In this document: positions 7,364 through 17,572 of the stretch, one piece after another
Layout of the letters: the number at the start of each line of letters is the position of its first letter
How positions within the stretch are numbered: position 1 is the stretch's first letter
Source of the DNA: Parabacteroides johnsonii DSM 18315
GTDB lineage: Bacteria > Bacteroidota > Bacteroidia > Bacteroidales > Tannerellaceae
Length of the DNA: 64,000 nt
Assembly (NCBI RefSeq): GCF_025151045.1
Contig: NZ_CP102285.1
Coordinates: forward strand, 3,224,001-3,288,000
Direction of reading: 5' to 3'
Program-made: the position numbers and the translations under genes
Notes under the pieces: generated by a model
What the model was told of the DNA's origin: nothing
What the model saw: only the letters and a program-made list of their open reading frames with translations
Databases searched by the model: none

Positions 7364-10300
7364 ATGAACAAAAAGTTTTCTACGCTTATGATGGCGGGTA
7401 TGCTGGTCGCAGGCTCGTCATTCGTTGACGCCCAAACTTTGAACGGTCTGAAATTGAAAAAGATCGACTTCCAAGCGGGGGGAAAGAACACCTACAAAGA
7501 TGTTGTTGTCGTTCGCGATGTCAACAATGACGGCAAAATTGATGCCGGAGACATTATTATGACAGCATCGAAAAAGAATGATGGTACGATCACTTATGAG
7601 ACAAGAAAATTCAACAATTGGAGCAACATCGTACTTGAAAACCAAGAAGAAGCCATTTGGGACTTTACAGAAACGAAGAGCACTACTCCAGGAAGCAGTG
7701 CAGCTCAAGGATGGTTCTATCAACTAATCAATCATGCAACAGGAAAACCATTAGCTGGTACAGGAGTTGCTGTTGCAGGTCAAACAGTTACACCTACTGT
7801 TATTACAGAGGCAGATAAGTCTAAAGAAGATCCTGCAAATAACCTGTATGCTTATTTCAAAACAGCTTGGGACAATGCTGATGGAGTAATTAAGTATGAT
7901 AATACTTCAACTACTGCTAATAACAAGGGTAACGTATTATTCTTGGCTTGGCCGCAGAATGGAAACAGCGGATTGATCATGGACGAACCTACTAATAGCA
8001 ATACTACTGGTAAGGTTCATTTTGCCAAAGTTGAAAGTAATTGGAAAGTCGGTATCCTCCTTGCTACAGCCGAAGAAAGAGAAGTCGACTTCGTTACAGA
8101 ATTGAATGACATCCAGGGTGGTGAAGGTTTCCAGTTCTCTTTCAAAGATGACGATAAAGTATCGAAAAACGTATTTGATAACAAAGATTTGAGAGCATTC
8201 AATGTACCAGAAATAGCTTGGGGTAAAGATGGTAGAGGCAACATATTCATGATTCCGAAAGGTATCTACTTGGCTTCCGATTGGAGCAATCTGAGCGAAA
8301 ACACATTGAAGTTCAACACTATTTCTACAGTAGAAGAGTTCCAGAAAGCAACATTCATAGCTGTGCTTCCGCAAGAGTTCGTTGACTTGACAAACACGAC
8401 TCGTGCAAATGGTCATGGCTTTGCTTTGGGTGAAGTAAAAGGTGCTGACATGAATTTCTATGCGATCAAGTACACAGAAGAGGGCTATGAAGCCAACCAG
8501 GCTTCATCTCACGCTGAAGTGTTCGTAGGCAACGCATGCTTCACAATCACAGCTGAGAATCCTCTTACTTTGAACGATAACTACAAGCTGGAGTTAAAAG
8601 AAGTCCGTCTGGCTACAGATGCAAAGCAGGAAGATGTACATGCCGATGTGGAAAATGTATACATTGGTACGACCAATAATACTAACAACGACAATGACGA
8701 AGTAGCCAAGAACAACTACCTGACGACACAAGGTAACGCAATCACCGTTACAGCCGTTCCTTCCTCTTCTCAAGCTGACGCAAAAGCATTGCTGAACGAA
8801 GGCGCAATTCCTGTTCCGGCTATCTACACATTGGAATTCATCGGCGGCAAGGCTGACGGCCAGTTCCTGACAACACAGGCAAACCGCAGCAAAAACGGTT
8901 TTGAAGCGGCAACTATGCCGAGCATCTTCGTAAACGAAGACGATCCGATGTATCAGTTCGTTGTCAGCAACGTTGAAGATAAAGTGAAGAATGCAGATCC
9001 GAAAGTTCCGGTATACGAAACAATCACCTTGACAAACCGTCAGACAAAGGAAGACGTTTCTTTCGTACTGTACAACACGACTGAAGAAGATGTATATATC
9101 ATCTATCCGACAGCAATGACTAAGTCTATTTCTTTCGCTGAAAACTCATGGGATGGCGAAGAGTTGCAGAATGAGGGAAAATGGTTCTGGAATTACTACA
9201 ATGTAAAAGGCCAGACTGTCAAATTCAATAAGAAGGAAAGTGTAGACAAATTCGCAACATTCGAATCTCGTGAAAGCTATGACGGCCTGGTTTCCTTCCA
9301 GTTCGCAAAAACTGAAGAATCAGGAGACAGATTGTATGCTGCTGCAAACAGATACGCAAAAGGTGACAACAAAGGTGAAATCATCGTTAACAACCACTGG
9401 GCTTCCATCATTACAGGTGAAGAGCTGACTGACCAATTTGAATTGATCCGTTCAGACAAGTACCAGTACATCACGAACGACTTCAAGTATATCAATGCAA
9501 ACGGCAACATCGTCACTTCTCCTACGGTACAGGATACGGTAGCCTTCTATTCTTATGTAGTGAAATTGTTCAATCCGGATGAAGCTGATATGTATCTGAC
9601 AGATACTAAATTGACAACATGGCCGGCATTCTTCGTAATCAAAGAAAACAAGGATGGTTCTGTCGCTTTGTTCGAGAATGAATGGGACAACAATAACTTC
9701 ACACAGAACAATCCTTTCATCTTCTTTGACAAGAAGCCAAACCCGAATGCTGCTTACTACAAGTCTGCTATCAAAGGTAATCCGACTGAAAAAGACAATG
9801 TCGGCGAAAAGGCCTGGAGTGAAAATTGGGCTCATTATTATGACCTGACTTCCGTTGCCAACGCGATGGTCAAGACCTTTATGGTAGACGAACCGGTTTA
9901 CGGTACATTGAATCCGGTTAAACAGACAACTACGTTCGAAAGTGGCTTAAACTACCTGTTCAGGAACGAATCCAACGTTGGTATCTTGAAACCGGAAGTA
10001 ATGTCATTTGACCTGACTCCGGCTGACGTGAAGACAAACGTACCTTCTTTCTTCATCGCTAACGAAGGCAACTTCATGTATTTCGCAAAAGACTCGGCTG
10101 ATTCTTATCGCCTGACAAACTGGGAAAAATATGCATTCGAAGACGGAAATGGCGTTAAGACTACTCGCGTTATCTTTAAAGCTGCCGAATTGAACGAAAG
10201 CAGTGATTCCCTGACTACTACTGTTGACGGCCAGATCAAGACTGTTGCCGAAAAGGCTAACAAAGCCAAAGGTATCTTGGGTGGTCTGAAGAACTTCAAG

Positions 10301-10678
10301 TTCCGTGTGATCGATTCTGAAGATGGTGACGATTCATACGTGGTCCGTTGCGTAGCGAACAACAAATACGTGATTGCTATCAATGGCCAACTGACAGTTA
10401 CATCTGATCGTGCCGGTGCAACTCGCTTCTTCGTAGAAACGACAGAACTTCCGACAGCCAACGAAGGCGTAGAAGTTTCAGGAGTGAAAGTTATCGCGGG
10501 TGAAGGCAACGTAACGATCGCAGGTGCTCAGGGCAAGAAGGTTGTTATCAGCAACATCTTGGGCCAGGTGGTAGCTAACACGGTCATCGCTTCCGACAAC
10601 GCTACAATCGCTGCTCCTGCTGGTGTAGCTGTAATTGCAATCGAAGGTGAAGCAGCTGTAAAAGCTATCGTTAAGTAA
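7364..10678 (+). CDS. Large secreted protein 1 with DUF6383/Por-tail-like C-terminus
   Basis: 1104 residues. A signal peptide (MNKKFSTLMMAGMLVAG...VDAQ) is followed by about 1000 residues rich in Asn, Asp, Thr and beta-strand-like patterns, with no enzyme motif I recognise. The last ~74 residues (from TANEGVEVSGVKVIAGEG to the end VKAIVK) match about 62 of 74 positions in the protein at 41713-44550, while the middle parts are not obviously alike. The tail, with VVISNILGQVVA and a final V.AI..K, resembles type IX secretion sorting domains; I associate it with DUF6383 of Parabacteroides, from memory. It is probably exported and surface-attached. The ATG at 7364 is fixed by the signal peptide. 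Expression probably depends on the invertible promoter upstream. Confidence 0.85.
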   Translation: MNKKFSTLMMAGMLVAGSSFVDAQTLNGLKLKKIDFQAGGKNTYKDVVVVRDVNNDGKIDAGDIIMTASKKNDGTITYETRKFNNWSNIVLENQEEAIWDFTETKSTTPGSSAAQGWFYQLINHATGKPLAGTGVAVAGQTVTPTVITEADKSKEDPANNLYAYFKTAWDNADGVIKYDNTSTTANNKGNVLFLAWPQNGNSGLIMDEPTNSNTTGKVHFAKVESNWKVGILLATAEEREVDFVTELNDIQGGEGFQFSFKDDDKVSKNVFDNKDLRAFNVPEIAWGKDGRGNIFMIPKGIYLASDWSNLSENTLKFNTISTVEEFQKATFIAVLPQEFVDLTNTTRANGHGFALGEVKGADMNFYAIKYTEEGYEANQASSHAEVFVGNACFTITAENPLTLNDNYKLELKEVRLATDAKQEDVHADVENVYIGTTNNTNNDNDEVAKNNYLTTQGNAITVTAVPSSSQADAKALLNEGAIPVPAIYTLEFIGGKADGQFLTTQANRSKNGFEAATMPSIFVNEDDPMYQFVVSNVEDKVKNADPKVPVYETITLTNRQTKEDVSFVLYNTTEEDVYIIYPTAMTKSISFAENSWDGEELQNEGKWFWNYYNVKGQTVKFNKKESVDKFATFESRESYDGLVSFQFAKTEESGDRLYAAANRYAKGDNKGEIIVNNHWASIITGEELTDQFELIRSDKYQYITNDFKYINANGNIVTSPTVQDTVAFYSYVVKLFNPDEADMYLTDTKLTTWPAFFVIKENKDGSVALFENEWDNNNFTQNNPFIFFDKKPNPNAAYYKSAIKGNPTEKDNVGEKAWSENWAHYYDLTSVANAMVKTFMVDEPVYGTLNPVKQTTTFESGLNYLFRNESNVGILKPEVMSFDLTPADVKTNVPSFFIANEGNFMYFAKDSADSYRLTNWEKYAFEDGNGVKTTRVIFKAAELNESSDSLTTTVDGQIKTVAEKANKAKGILGGLKNFKFRVIDSEDGDDSYVVRCVANNKYVIAINGQLTVTSDRAGATRFFVETTELPTANEGVEVSGVKVIAGEGNVTIAGAQGKKVVISNILGQVVANTVIASDNATIAAPAGVAVIAIEGEAAVKAIVK

Positions 10679-10910
10679 TTGATACTAAAACAATACAATA
10701 CTGAAACGCGGAAGGCGGACGTAGAAGTTCGCCCCCGCCATAGATGACATTTTATAATCAAATAATTCTTCGGTTGCGCGGAGGCGAAATCCTTCAACTA
10801 ACCTGCGACAGGCGAACAAGCGACCGGATTTAATATTAATAATACTAAAGTGTATTGAAATAAAAGTTCAAGTGGCCTTTCCCCTGCGAAGGACGAAGGC
10901 ATACAAAAAC

Positions 10911-10950
10911 AAGCCCCGAAGGTGAATGCCATCTTCGGGGTTTCGTTTTT
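10911..10950 (+). terminator. Terminator after secreted protein 1
   Basis: CCCCGAAG (10914-10921) pairs with CTTCGGGG (about 10933-10940), followed by TTTCGTTTTT. Confidence 0.85.
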
Positions 10951-11023
10951 AACCGACAGAGGTCATCGTTGGGACAAATTTATTTTCTTCAACAGATTTA
11001 GGGGAAATTCGGTTAGTAAGCAC

Positions 11024-11031
11024 TATCTTTG
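11024..11031 (+). promoter_or_regulatory. Promoter -7 element of purL
   Basis: TATCTTTG fits TAnnTTTG and lies about 70 bp before the purL start. No convincing -33 TTTG is present at the usual distance. Confidence 0.5.
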
Positions 11032-11098
11032 CACTTTGAAACGAGGGGATCCTTTATTATCCCCCGTATGAACGGAATACCATTAATAAATCGACGAT

Positions 11099-14000
11099 AT
11101 GATTCTATTCTTTCAATCTCCAACAAAGACGGTGTTAGCTGTGGAGGCTGCACACGCTTTCTCACCTGAAGATGTAGAAAAATTAGTTTGGGCTTTTAGC
11201 GAGGCAAAACCTCTCCAGGCTGAAACATTGGAAGGCTGGTATGTTGGTCCACGCCGGGAAATGATCACCCCGTGGAGTACGAATGCCGTGGAAATCACCC
11301 AAAACATGGGACTCACCGGTATCTCACGCATCGAGGAATACTTCCCTGTTTCTTCCGGCGAAGCAGAACATGACCCGATGTTGCAGCGTATCTATAACGG
11401 TCTGAACCAGGACATCTTCACGATCAGCAAACAACCGGACCCAATTGTTTACATCGAGGATATCGAAGCCTACAATAAACAGGAAGGACTGGCATTGAGC
11501 GATGAAGAAGTAGCTTACCTCAACGAAGTAAGCCAAAAGCTGGAACGACGGCTGACAGACAGCGAAGTGTACGGTTTTGCACAGGTGAACTCGGAACACT
11601 GCCGTCACAAAATCTTCGGCGGAACATTTATTATCGACGGAGAAGAGAAAGAAAGTTCTCTCTTTAACCTGATTAAGAAAACATCGGCGGAAAACCCGAA
11701 CAAATTGGTCTCCGCCTATAAAGATAATGTAGCTTTCAACGAAGGCCCGGTGATCGAACAATTCGCTCCGGCAAGCGGTGACAAACCTGACTTCTACGAA
11801 GTAAAGGAAATCAAATCGGTTATCTCGCTGAAAGCAGAAACCCACAACTTCCCAACAACAGTCGAACCGTTCAACGGTGCAGCTACCGGATCGGGCGGCG
11901 AAATCCGTGACCGTCTGGGTGGCGGAAAATCATCTCTGCCGATTGCCGGAACAGCCGTCTATATGACATCTTATCCGCGTACGGAAGGGGCACGCGAATG
12001 GGAAAAGATTCTCGACCCGCGCCCTTGGCTGTACCAGACTCCGGAACAAATCCTGATCAAGGCCTCCAACGGTGCATCCGATTTCGGCAACAAGTTCGGA
12101 CAGCCGCTGATCTGTGGTTCGGTCCTGACCTTCGAACACGAAGAGAACAAGAAGAAATACGCTTATGACAAAGTGATCATGCTGGCCGGAGGTGTCGGTT
12201 ATGCCAATATGTGTGATGCATTGAAGGGCGATCCCGCACCGGGCGAAAAAGTAGTCCTGTTAGGGGGTGACAACTACCGTATCGGTATGGGTGGCGGTGC
12301 CGTCTCTTCCGTAAACACAGGCCAATATACCAGCGGTATCGAGTTGAATGCCGTACAGCGTGCCAACCCGGAAATGCAGAAACGTGTTTCCAACGTGATC
12401 CGTGCGATTGCCGAATCGGACAACAACCCGGTGATCTCCATCCACGACCACGGTGCAGGCGGACACTTGAACTGCCTCTCCGAATTGGTGGAAGCAACCG
12501 GCGGACATATCGACATGAGCCAACTGCCAGTAGGCGACCCGACACTGTCTGCCAAGGAAATCGTGGGGAACGAAAGCCAGGAACGTATGGGCTTGCTGAT
12601 GAAAGAAGAAGATGTAGCCCGCGTACGGCGCATTGCCGACCGCGAACGTTCGCCGATGTACGTGGTAGGTGAAACGACCAACGATATGAAGTTTGTCTTC
12701 GAACAGGCTGACGGTGTGAAACCGATCGACATCAAGTTGGAATATATGTTCGGTAAACCGCCAAGAACGATCATGAAGGACCATACGGTTGAAGAAGCAT
12801 ACGCTCCGGTCGTTTATAAAGAATCCGAACTGCATCATTACCTCGAAAACGTGCTTCAGTTGGAAGCTGTTGCATGTAAAGACTGGTTGACCAACAAAGT
12901 GGACCGTTCGGTGACAGGCAAAGTTGCACGCCAGCAATGCCAAGGCGAATTGCAGTTACCGTTGAGCGACTTGGGTGCAGTCGCTTTGGACTATCGTGGA
13001 AAAGCTGGTATCGCTACCTCCATCGGCCATGCCCCACAGGTGGCGATGATCGACCCGGCGGCCGGTTCTGTCATGGCGATTGCCGAATCATTGACAAACA
13101 TCGTTTTCGCTCCGCTGTCCGATAAGCTGTCAGGCGTATCTTTGAGTGCCAACTGGATGTGGCCGTGCCGTAACGAAGGCGAGGATGCCCGTCTGTACAA
13201 AGCGGTCCAGGCAGCTTCTGATTTCGCTTGTGCACTGGGTATCAATATTCCGACCGGTAAAGACTCTCTGTCCATGACGCAGAAATATGGCGACGACAAA
13301 GTGATTGCTCCGGGTACGGTGATTATTTCCGCCGGTGCGGAAGTCAGCGACATCCGCAAGATCGTTTCTCCGGTATTGGCTCATGAAAAGAATTCTTACA
13401 TATATTATATCGACTTCTCGTTCGACACAATGAAGTTGGGCGGTTCCGCTCTTGCACAGGTTCTGAACAAATTGGGCAATGAAGTCCCAACGGTAAAAGA
13501 CAGCGAATATTTTGCCGACGCATTCAACGCTGTACAGGATGCCATCGAAAAAGGTCTGGTTCTCGCCGGACACGACATTTCAGCCGGTGGTATGATCACA
13601 GCATTGCTTGAAATGTGTTTTGCCAATGTGGAAGGCGGTCTGGAAGTGAACCTCGACAAACTGTCGGAACAGGACATTGTCAAGATTCTGTTCGCCGAAA
13701 ATCCGGGTATCCTGGTCCAGGTGAAAGACAAGAAAGCATTCGAAAAGTTGATGGAAGAGGCAGGTGTAGGTTTTGCCATTATTGCCAAGCCCACTTCCGA
13801 ACGCCACATTCTGGTTTCCAAAGAAGGCGTCCAGTACCATTTCGGTATCGACTATATGCGCGACGTATGGTACGAGTCTTCTTATAAACTGGATATCAAG
13901 CAGAGCGGTAACGTATGCGCAGGCAACCGCTTCGAGAACTACAAAATGCAACCGTTGGAATTCAAGTATCCGAAGAGTTTCACCGGAAAGTTGTCTTCTT

Positions 14001-14791
14001 ACGGCCTGACTGCCGATCGAAAAGGAAAGAGCGGAATTCGTGCCGCTGTAATCCGAGAGAAGGGTTGCCAGTGCGAACGTGAGACATCGTACGCTTTGTA
14101 TCTGGCTGGTTTCGATGTAAAAGATGTTCACATGACCGATTTGGCATCCGGACGCGAAACATTGGAAGACGTAAACATGATCGTATTCTGCGGTGGTTTC
14201 TCCAATTCCGACGTTTTGGGCTCTGCCAAAGGATGGGCCGGCGGTTTCTTATATAACGAGAAAGCCAAGAAAGCGCTGGACAACTTCTATGCACGTCCTG
14301 ACACCTTGAGTTTAGGCATCTGCAACGGTTGTCAACTGATGGCCGAGTTAGGGGTTGTTTATCCGGAACATGAAAAGAAACACAAAATGTTGCACAACGA
14401 TTCGCACAAGTTCGAATCGAACTTCATCTCGGTTGAGATCCCGAAAAACCATTCTGTCATGTTCGGCTCGTTAAGCGGTTCCAAATTAGGAATCTGGGTG
14501 GCTCACGGCGAGGGCAAATTCTCTTTCCCGTATGAAGAAAAAGAATACCATATCGCACTTAAATACAACTACGAAGGCTATCCTGCCAACCCGAACGGTT
14601 CGCCTTGGTCGGTTGCCGGTGTCTGCTCGCACGACGGACGCCATCTGGCTATGATGCCTCACTTGGAACGTGCGATGTTCCCATGGCAATGCGGTTACTA
14701 TCCTGAAGATCGGCGAGGCAGCGACGAAGTCACTCCTTGGATCGAAGGTTTCGTGAACGCACGGAAGTGGATAGAAGAGCATAAGAAATAA
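11099..14791 (+). CDS. purL: Phosphoribosylformylglycinamidine synthase, single-chain
   Basis: 1230 residues, the usual size of the large one-chain PurL. It converts FGAR plus glutamine and ATP to FGAM in purine synthesis, in the cytoplasm. The synthetase blocks are visible (THNFPTTVEPFNGAATGSGGEIRD near residue 245, and PTGKDSLSMTQK near 720). The C-terminal ~260 residues form a class I glutamine amidotransferase with the Cys motif LGICNGCQLM (Cys1075). The gene stands alone with its own promoter element and a strong terminator. No PurR-type or riboswitch control is visible. Confidence 0.97.
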   Translation: MILFFQSPTKTVLAVEAAHAFSPEDVEKLVWAFSEAKPLQAETLEGWYVGPRREMITPWSTNAVEITQNMGLTGISRIEEYFPVSSGEAEHDPMLQRIYNGLNQDIFTISKQPDPIVYIEDIEAYNKQEGLALSDEEVAYLNEVSQKLERRLTDSEVYGFAQVNSEHCRHKIFGGTFIIDGEEKESSLFNLIKKTSAENPNKLVSAYKDNVAFNEGPVIEQFAPASGDKPDFYEVKEIKSVISLKAETHNFPTTVEPFNGAATGSGGEIRDRLGGGKSSLPIAGTAVYMTSYPRTEGAREWEKILDPRPWLYQTPEQILIKASNGASDFGNKFGQPLICGSVLTFEHEENKKKYAYDKVIMLAGGVGYANMCDALKGDPAPGEKVVLLGGDNYRIGMGGGAVSSVNTGQYTSGIELNAVQRANPEMQKRVSNVIRAIAESDNNPVISIHDHGAGGHLNCLSELVEATGGHIDMSQLPVGDPTLSAKEIVGNESQERMGLLMKEEDVARVRRIADRERSPMYVVGETTNDMKFVFEQADGVKPIDIKLEYMFGKPPRTIMKDHTVEEAYAPVVYKESELHHYLENVLQLEAVACKDWLTNKVDRSVTGKVARQQCQGELQLPLSDLGAVALDYRGKAGIATSIGHAPQVAMIDPAAGSVMAIAESLTNIVFAPLSDKLSGVSLSANWMWPCRNEGEDARLYKAVQAASDFACALGINIPTGKDSLSMTQKYGDDKVIAPGTVIISAGAEVSDIRKIVSPVLAHEKNSYIYYIDFSFDTMKLGGSALAQVLNKLGNEVPTVKDSEYFADAFNAVQDAIEKGLVLAGHDISAGGMITALLEMCFANVEGGLEVNLDKLSEQDIVKILFAENPGILVQVKDKKAFEKLMEEAGVGFAIIAKPTSERHILVSKEGVQYHFGIDYMRDVWYESSYKLDIKQSGNVCAGNRFENYKMQPLEFKYPKSFTGKLSSYGLTADRKGKSGIRAAVIREKGCQCERETSYALYLAGFDVKDVHMTDLASGRETLEDVNMIVFCGGFSNSDVLGSAKGWAGGFLYNEKAKKALDNFYARPDTLSLGICNGCQLMAELGVVYPEHEKKHKMLHNDSHKFESNFISVEIPKNHSVMFGSLSGSKLGIWVAHGEGKFSFPYEEKEYHIALKYNYEGYPANPNGSPWSVAGVCSHDGRHLAMMPHLERAMFPWQCGYYPEDRRGSDEVTPWIEGFVNARKWIEEHKK

Positions 14792-14828
14792 GCGCTTATC
14801 GGATCATCATCCGACAGGCATTCATTAG

Positions 14829-14873
14829 AAAAGGGACAGGCATCGAATGGAGTTCGAATACCTGTCCCTTTTT
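14829..14873 (+). terminator. Terminator of purL
   Basis: AAAAGGGACAGG (14829-14840) pairs with CCTGTCCCTTTTT (14861-14873), followed by T-rich sequence. Confidence 0.9.
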
Positions 14874-14977
14874 ATTTTCAGGCTGGGACGACAATTAAGT
14901 TCCTTTCCTATACATTTCTCCCGGATTAATCCCTATCTTCGCAAAAGAATATAAACCTTTACTGAAATTTACGAGAA

Positions 14978-15541
14978 ATGGAAGAATTACAAGTTATCCA
15001 GAACAAGATTTATGAGATCAGAGGTACGAAAGTCATGTTAGACTTCGATCTGGCAGAAATATATCAGGTCGAAACCCGTGTATTGAACCAAGCCGTAAAG
15101 CGCAATATTGCACGATTTCCTGAAGACTTTATGTTTCAATTGACAAATACAGAGTTAGACATCATGTCATCACAAAATGTGATGACATTAAAAGCCAAAC
15201 GCCCCAAATCTGCTCTACCGTTCGCTTTTACGGAACATGGCGTCATCATGCTCGCAAGCGTATTAAGAAGCGAGATTGCCATACAAACCAGCATTCTAAT
15301 CACCCGCGCTTTTGTCGCCATCCGGAAACTTGTATCTACCCCGCCGACAGACAAAATAACAGAAATCCAGCAAGAAATAAAAGAACTGAAAGAATACATC
15401 GAAGAAGCCTTTACCGACTACAACGACATCAACGAAGACACGCGTATGCAACTGGAACTCATCAACCAAACGATTGCCGAACTGCAAAGTAAAAAAGCCT
15501 TCAACGATAAACTACGGCCAAGGATTGGCTTTGTGAAATAG
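14978..15541 (+). CDS. ORF6N domain protein
   Basis: 187 residues. The first ~90 (QNKIYEIRGTKVMLDFDLAEIYQVETRVLNQAVKRNIARFP...FTEHGVIMLASVL) are a clear ORF6N domain, a DNA-binding or regulatory module common in phages and mobile elements. Two thirds in, it becomes a predicted coiled coil (KITEIQQEIKELKEYIEEAF). Its job is unknown. No other phage genes flank it, so it may be a domesticated single gene. A TATCTTCG promoter-like element lies about 40 bp upstream. Confidence 0.85.
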   Translation: MEELQVIQNKIYEIRGTKVMLDFDLAEIYQVETRVLNQAVKRNIARFPEDFMFQLTNTELDIMSSQNVMTLKAKRPKSALPFAFTEHGVIMLASVLRSEIAIQTSILITRAFVAIRKLVSTPPTDKITEIQQEIKELKEYIEEAFTDYNDINEDTRMQLELINQTIAELQSKKAFNDKLRPRIGFVK

Positions 15542-15586
15542 AATCTCTATCTTCGCGGCCTAAACAATAAACAAGTACACTGATTC

Positions 15587-17488
15587 ATGAAAAAGTTGCT
15601 ATTTATCCTCCTTACAGCAGGTCTTATACTGGGATTTAGCTCTTGTTCCCACAAAGACATTCCGAATAATGCACTGACATTGATCCCACAGCCCCAAGAA
15701 ATGAAGGTAGGGGCGGATCACTTCAAACTGACTCGCCGGGCAGCTATCACACTCGACACCTCCAATCCTCAGTTAATGGGGATAGCTCGGTATTTCAACA
15801 ATAAGGTTACTTCCGCAACAGGCTTTGAGATTCCGGTTGAGAAGCATGGCAATATTGAATTTAAGTTGACTGACGATACCGCTCTCGGCGCAGAAGGATA
15901 TCGCTTGCAGGTAAAACATGGCGATATCATCATCACCGCCCATCAGCCGGCCGGGATTTTCTACGGGGTACAAACTTTATTGCAGATGCTTCCCCCCGAA
16001 ATAAAAAGCAGCCGGGAACAAAAAGGTATCGACTGGACGATTCCCTGCGCCGACATCACCGACAAACCTCAGTTTGCCTGGCGCGGACTTATGCTTGACG
16101 TCAGCCGTCACTGGTTCACCAAAGAGGAAGTGAAGAAATACATCGATGAGCTGGCAGAATACAAAATGAATGTATTCCACTGGCACCTGACCGACGATCA
16201 AGGATGGCGTCTGGAGATAAAATCCCTGCCACGCCTGACGGAAGTTGGCGCCTGGCGTGCTCCACGTGTCGGACAATGGTGGCAACGCGAACCACAACAA
16301 CCAGGAGAAGAAACGACCTACGGAGGTTTCTACACACAGGAAGACGTGAAGGAAGTGCTGGCATACGCTGCAGAACGCTACGTGCGCGTCATCCCTGAAA
16401 TAGACGTACCGGGACATAGCCTGGCTGCACTTGTCGCCTATCCTGATCTGGCGTGTATGAAAGCACCGTCGGCTGTCGGGGTCGGCAACAAGTTTTACGG
16501 CGAAGACGAAAACACGCTCTGTGTCGGCAAAGATGCAACTTTCGAGTTTATGGACAAGGTCTTGACAGAAGTAGCCGCCCTGTTTCCGGATGAATACGTC
16601 CATATCGGGGGCGACGAATGTTTCAAAGGTTTTTGGCACAAATGCCCGCGTTGCCAAGCTCGCATGAAAGCGGAAAACCTGAAGAACGAAAACGAATTGC
16701 AGAGTTACTTTATCCATCGTATGGAAAGCATTCTGAAAGAGAAAGGGAAAAAGCTGATCGGCTGGGACGAGATTATCGACGGCGGCCTGGCTCCCGATGC
16801 TACCGTTATGAGCTGGCGCGGGATGGAAGGCGGAATCAAATCGGCAAAAGCCGGTCATCATGTGATTATGACACCGACCGAACATTGTTACATCGACCTC
16901 TGGCAAGGAGAGCCGTCTGTCGAACCAGATACCTACTTCATGTGCCGCCTGAAAGATTCCTACAGCTTCAACCCAGTTCCCGACAGTGTGCCGGCCGAGA
17001 TGATATTAGGAGGACAAGGCAATCTCTGGGCTGAATCCGTCCCCACTTTCCGACATGCTGAATATATGACCTGGCCACGCGGATGGGCGCTTGCCGAAGT
17101 CCTTTGGACCGGACCATCCAAGACAGATTGGGATCGGTTCTGGCCACGTGTCGAACAACATTTCGTTCGTGCAGACCTGGCACAAATCAACTATGCACGC
17201 AGCATGTACAATGCAATCGTCACTCCCTACTATACTGAAGACGGAGCCTTAGAGATCAAACTGGATAGCGAACCGGGCAACCTCGACATCCACTATACAT
17301 TCGACAATACGGATCCCGACAACTTCACTTCGAAGTATGAAGCTCCGCTCCGGATACCCAAGAATGCGACTTGGTTGCGTATTGTCACTTATCGGGACAA
17401 CAAGCCGATTGGTAAAGTCATCACACTGACAATCAAAGAGCTTGAAAAGCGTGCGGAAAATACCCGCCATGTCGTCGGCAACTTGTAA
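15587..17488 (+). CDS. GH20 beta-N-acetylhexosaminidase, lipoprotein
   Basis: 633 residues with a lipobox (GFSSCSHK). A GH20b N-terminal domain (about 35-165) precedes the catalytic barrel starting at FAWRGLMLDVSRHWF. The catalytic Asp343-Glu344 pair sits in HIGGDECFKGFW. The substrate-assisted mechanism of this family releases terminal GlcNAc or GalNAc from glycans such as mucins and N-glycans. A C-terminal ~80-residue beta domain (LDIHYTFDNTDPD) resembles the chitobiase C-terminal domain. It probably acts in the periplasm or at the surface. Confidence 0.94.
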   Translation: MKKLLFILLTAGLILGFSSCSHKDIPNNALTLIPQPQEMKVGADHFKLTRRAAITLDTSNPQLMGIARYFNNKVTSATGFEIPVEKHGNIEFKLTDDTALGAEGYRLQVKHGDIIITAHQPAGIFYGVQTLLQMLPPEIKSSREQKGIDWTIPCADITDKPQFAWRGLMLDVSRHWFTKEEVKKYIDELAEYKMNVFHWHLTDDQGWRLEIKSLPRLTEVGAWRAPRVGQWWQREPQQPGEETTYGGFYTQEDVKEVLAYAAERYVRVIPEIDVPGHSLAALVAYPDLACMKAPSAVGVGNKFYGEDENTLCVGKDATFEFMDKVLTEVAALFPDEYVHIGGDECFKGFWHKCPRCQARMKAENLKNENELQSYFIHRMESILKEKGKKLIGWDEIIDGGLAPDATVMSWRGMEGGIKSAKAGHHVIMTPTEHCYIDLWQGEPSVEPDTYFMCRLKDSYSFNPVPDSVPAEMILGGQGNLWAESVPTFRHAEYMTWPRGWALAEVLWTGPSKTDWDRFWPRVEQHFVRADLAQINYARSMYNAIVTPYYTEDGALEIKLDSEPGNLDIHYTFDNTDPDNFTSKYEAPLRIPKNATWLRIVTYRDNKPIGKVITLTIKELEKRAENTRHVVGNL

Positions 17489-17511
17489 CACAAATGTAAC
17501 ATATATGTCGT
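17483..17511 (+). promoter_or_regulatory. 11-bp-period direct repeats before the phosphate porin (Pho-box-like)
   Basis: TTGTAAC, ATGTAAC and ATGTCGT (starting at 17483, 17494 and 17505) are 7-bp units separated by 4-bp spacers, the geometry of PhoB boxes. They begin at the stop codon of the GH20 gene and lie upstream of a TTCCTTTG -7-like element (17533-17540). The position before a phosphate-porin gene supports PhoB-type control; the base match to the E. coli box is only partial. Confidence 0.5.
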
Positions 17512-17572
17512 AAATGCGAAACAGCATTCTCGTTCCTTTGCAAACAAAATCATAGAGTCCAAAAAGTTAGGA

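Larger units (their letters stand above)
10679..11098. other. Intergenic region with shared 3' flank of secreted protein 1
   Basis: Contains a GC-rich hairpin (10714-10739) of the GGCGG...CCGCC type. From about 10751 to 10910 it is homologous to 44604-44762 downstream of the second secreted protein. It ends with a terminator and the purL promoter. No gene seen. Confidence 0.7.
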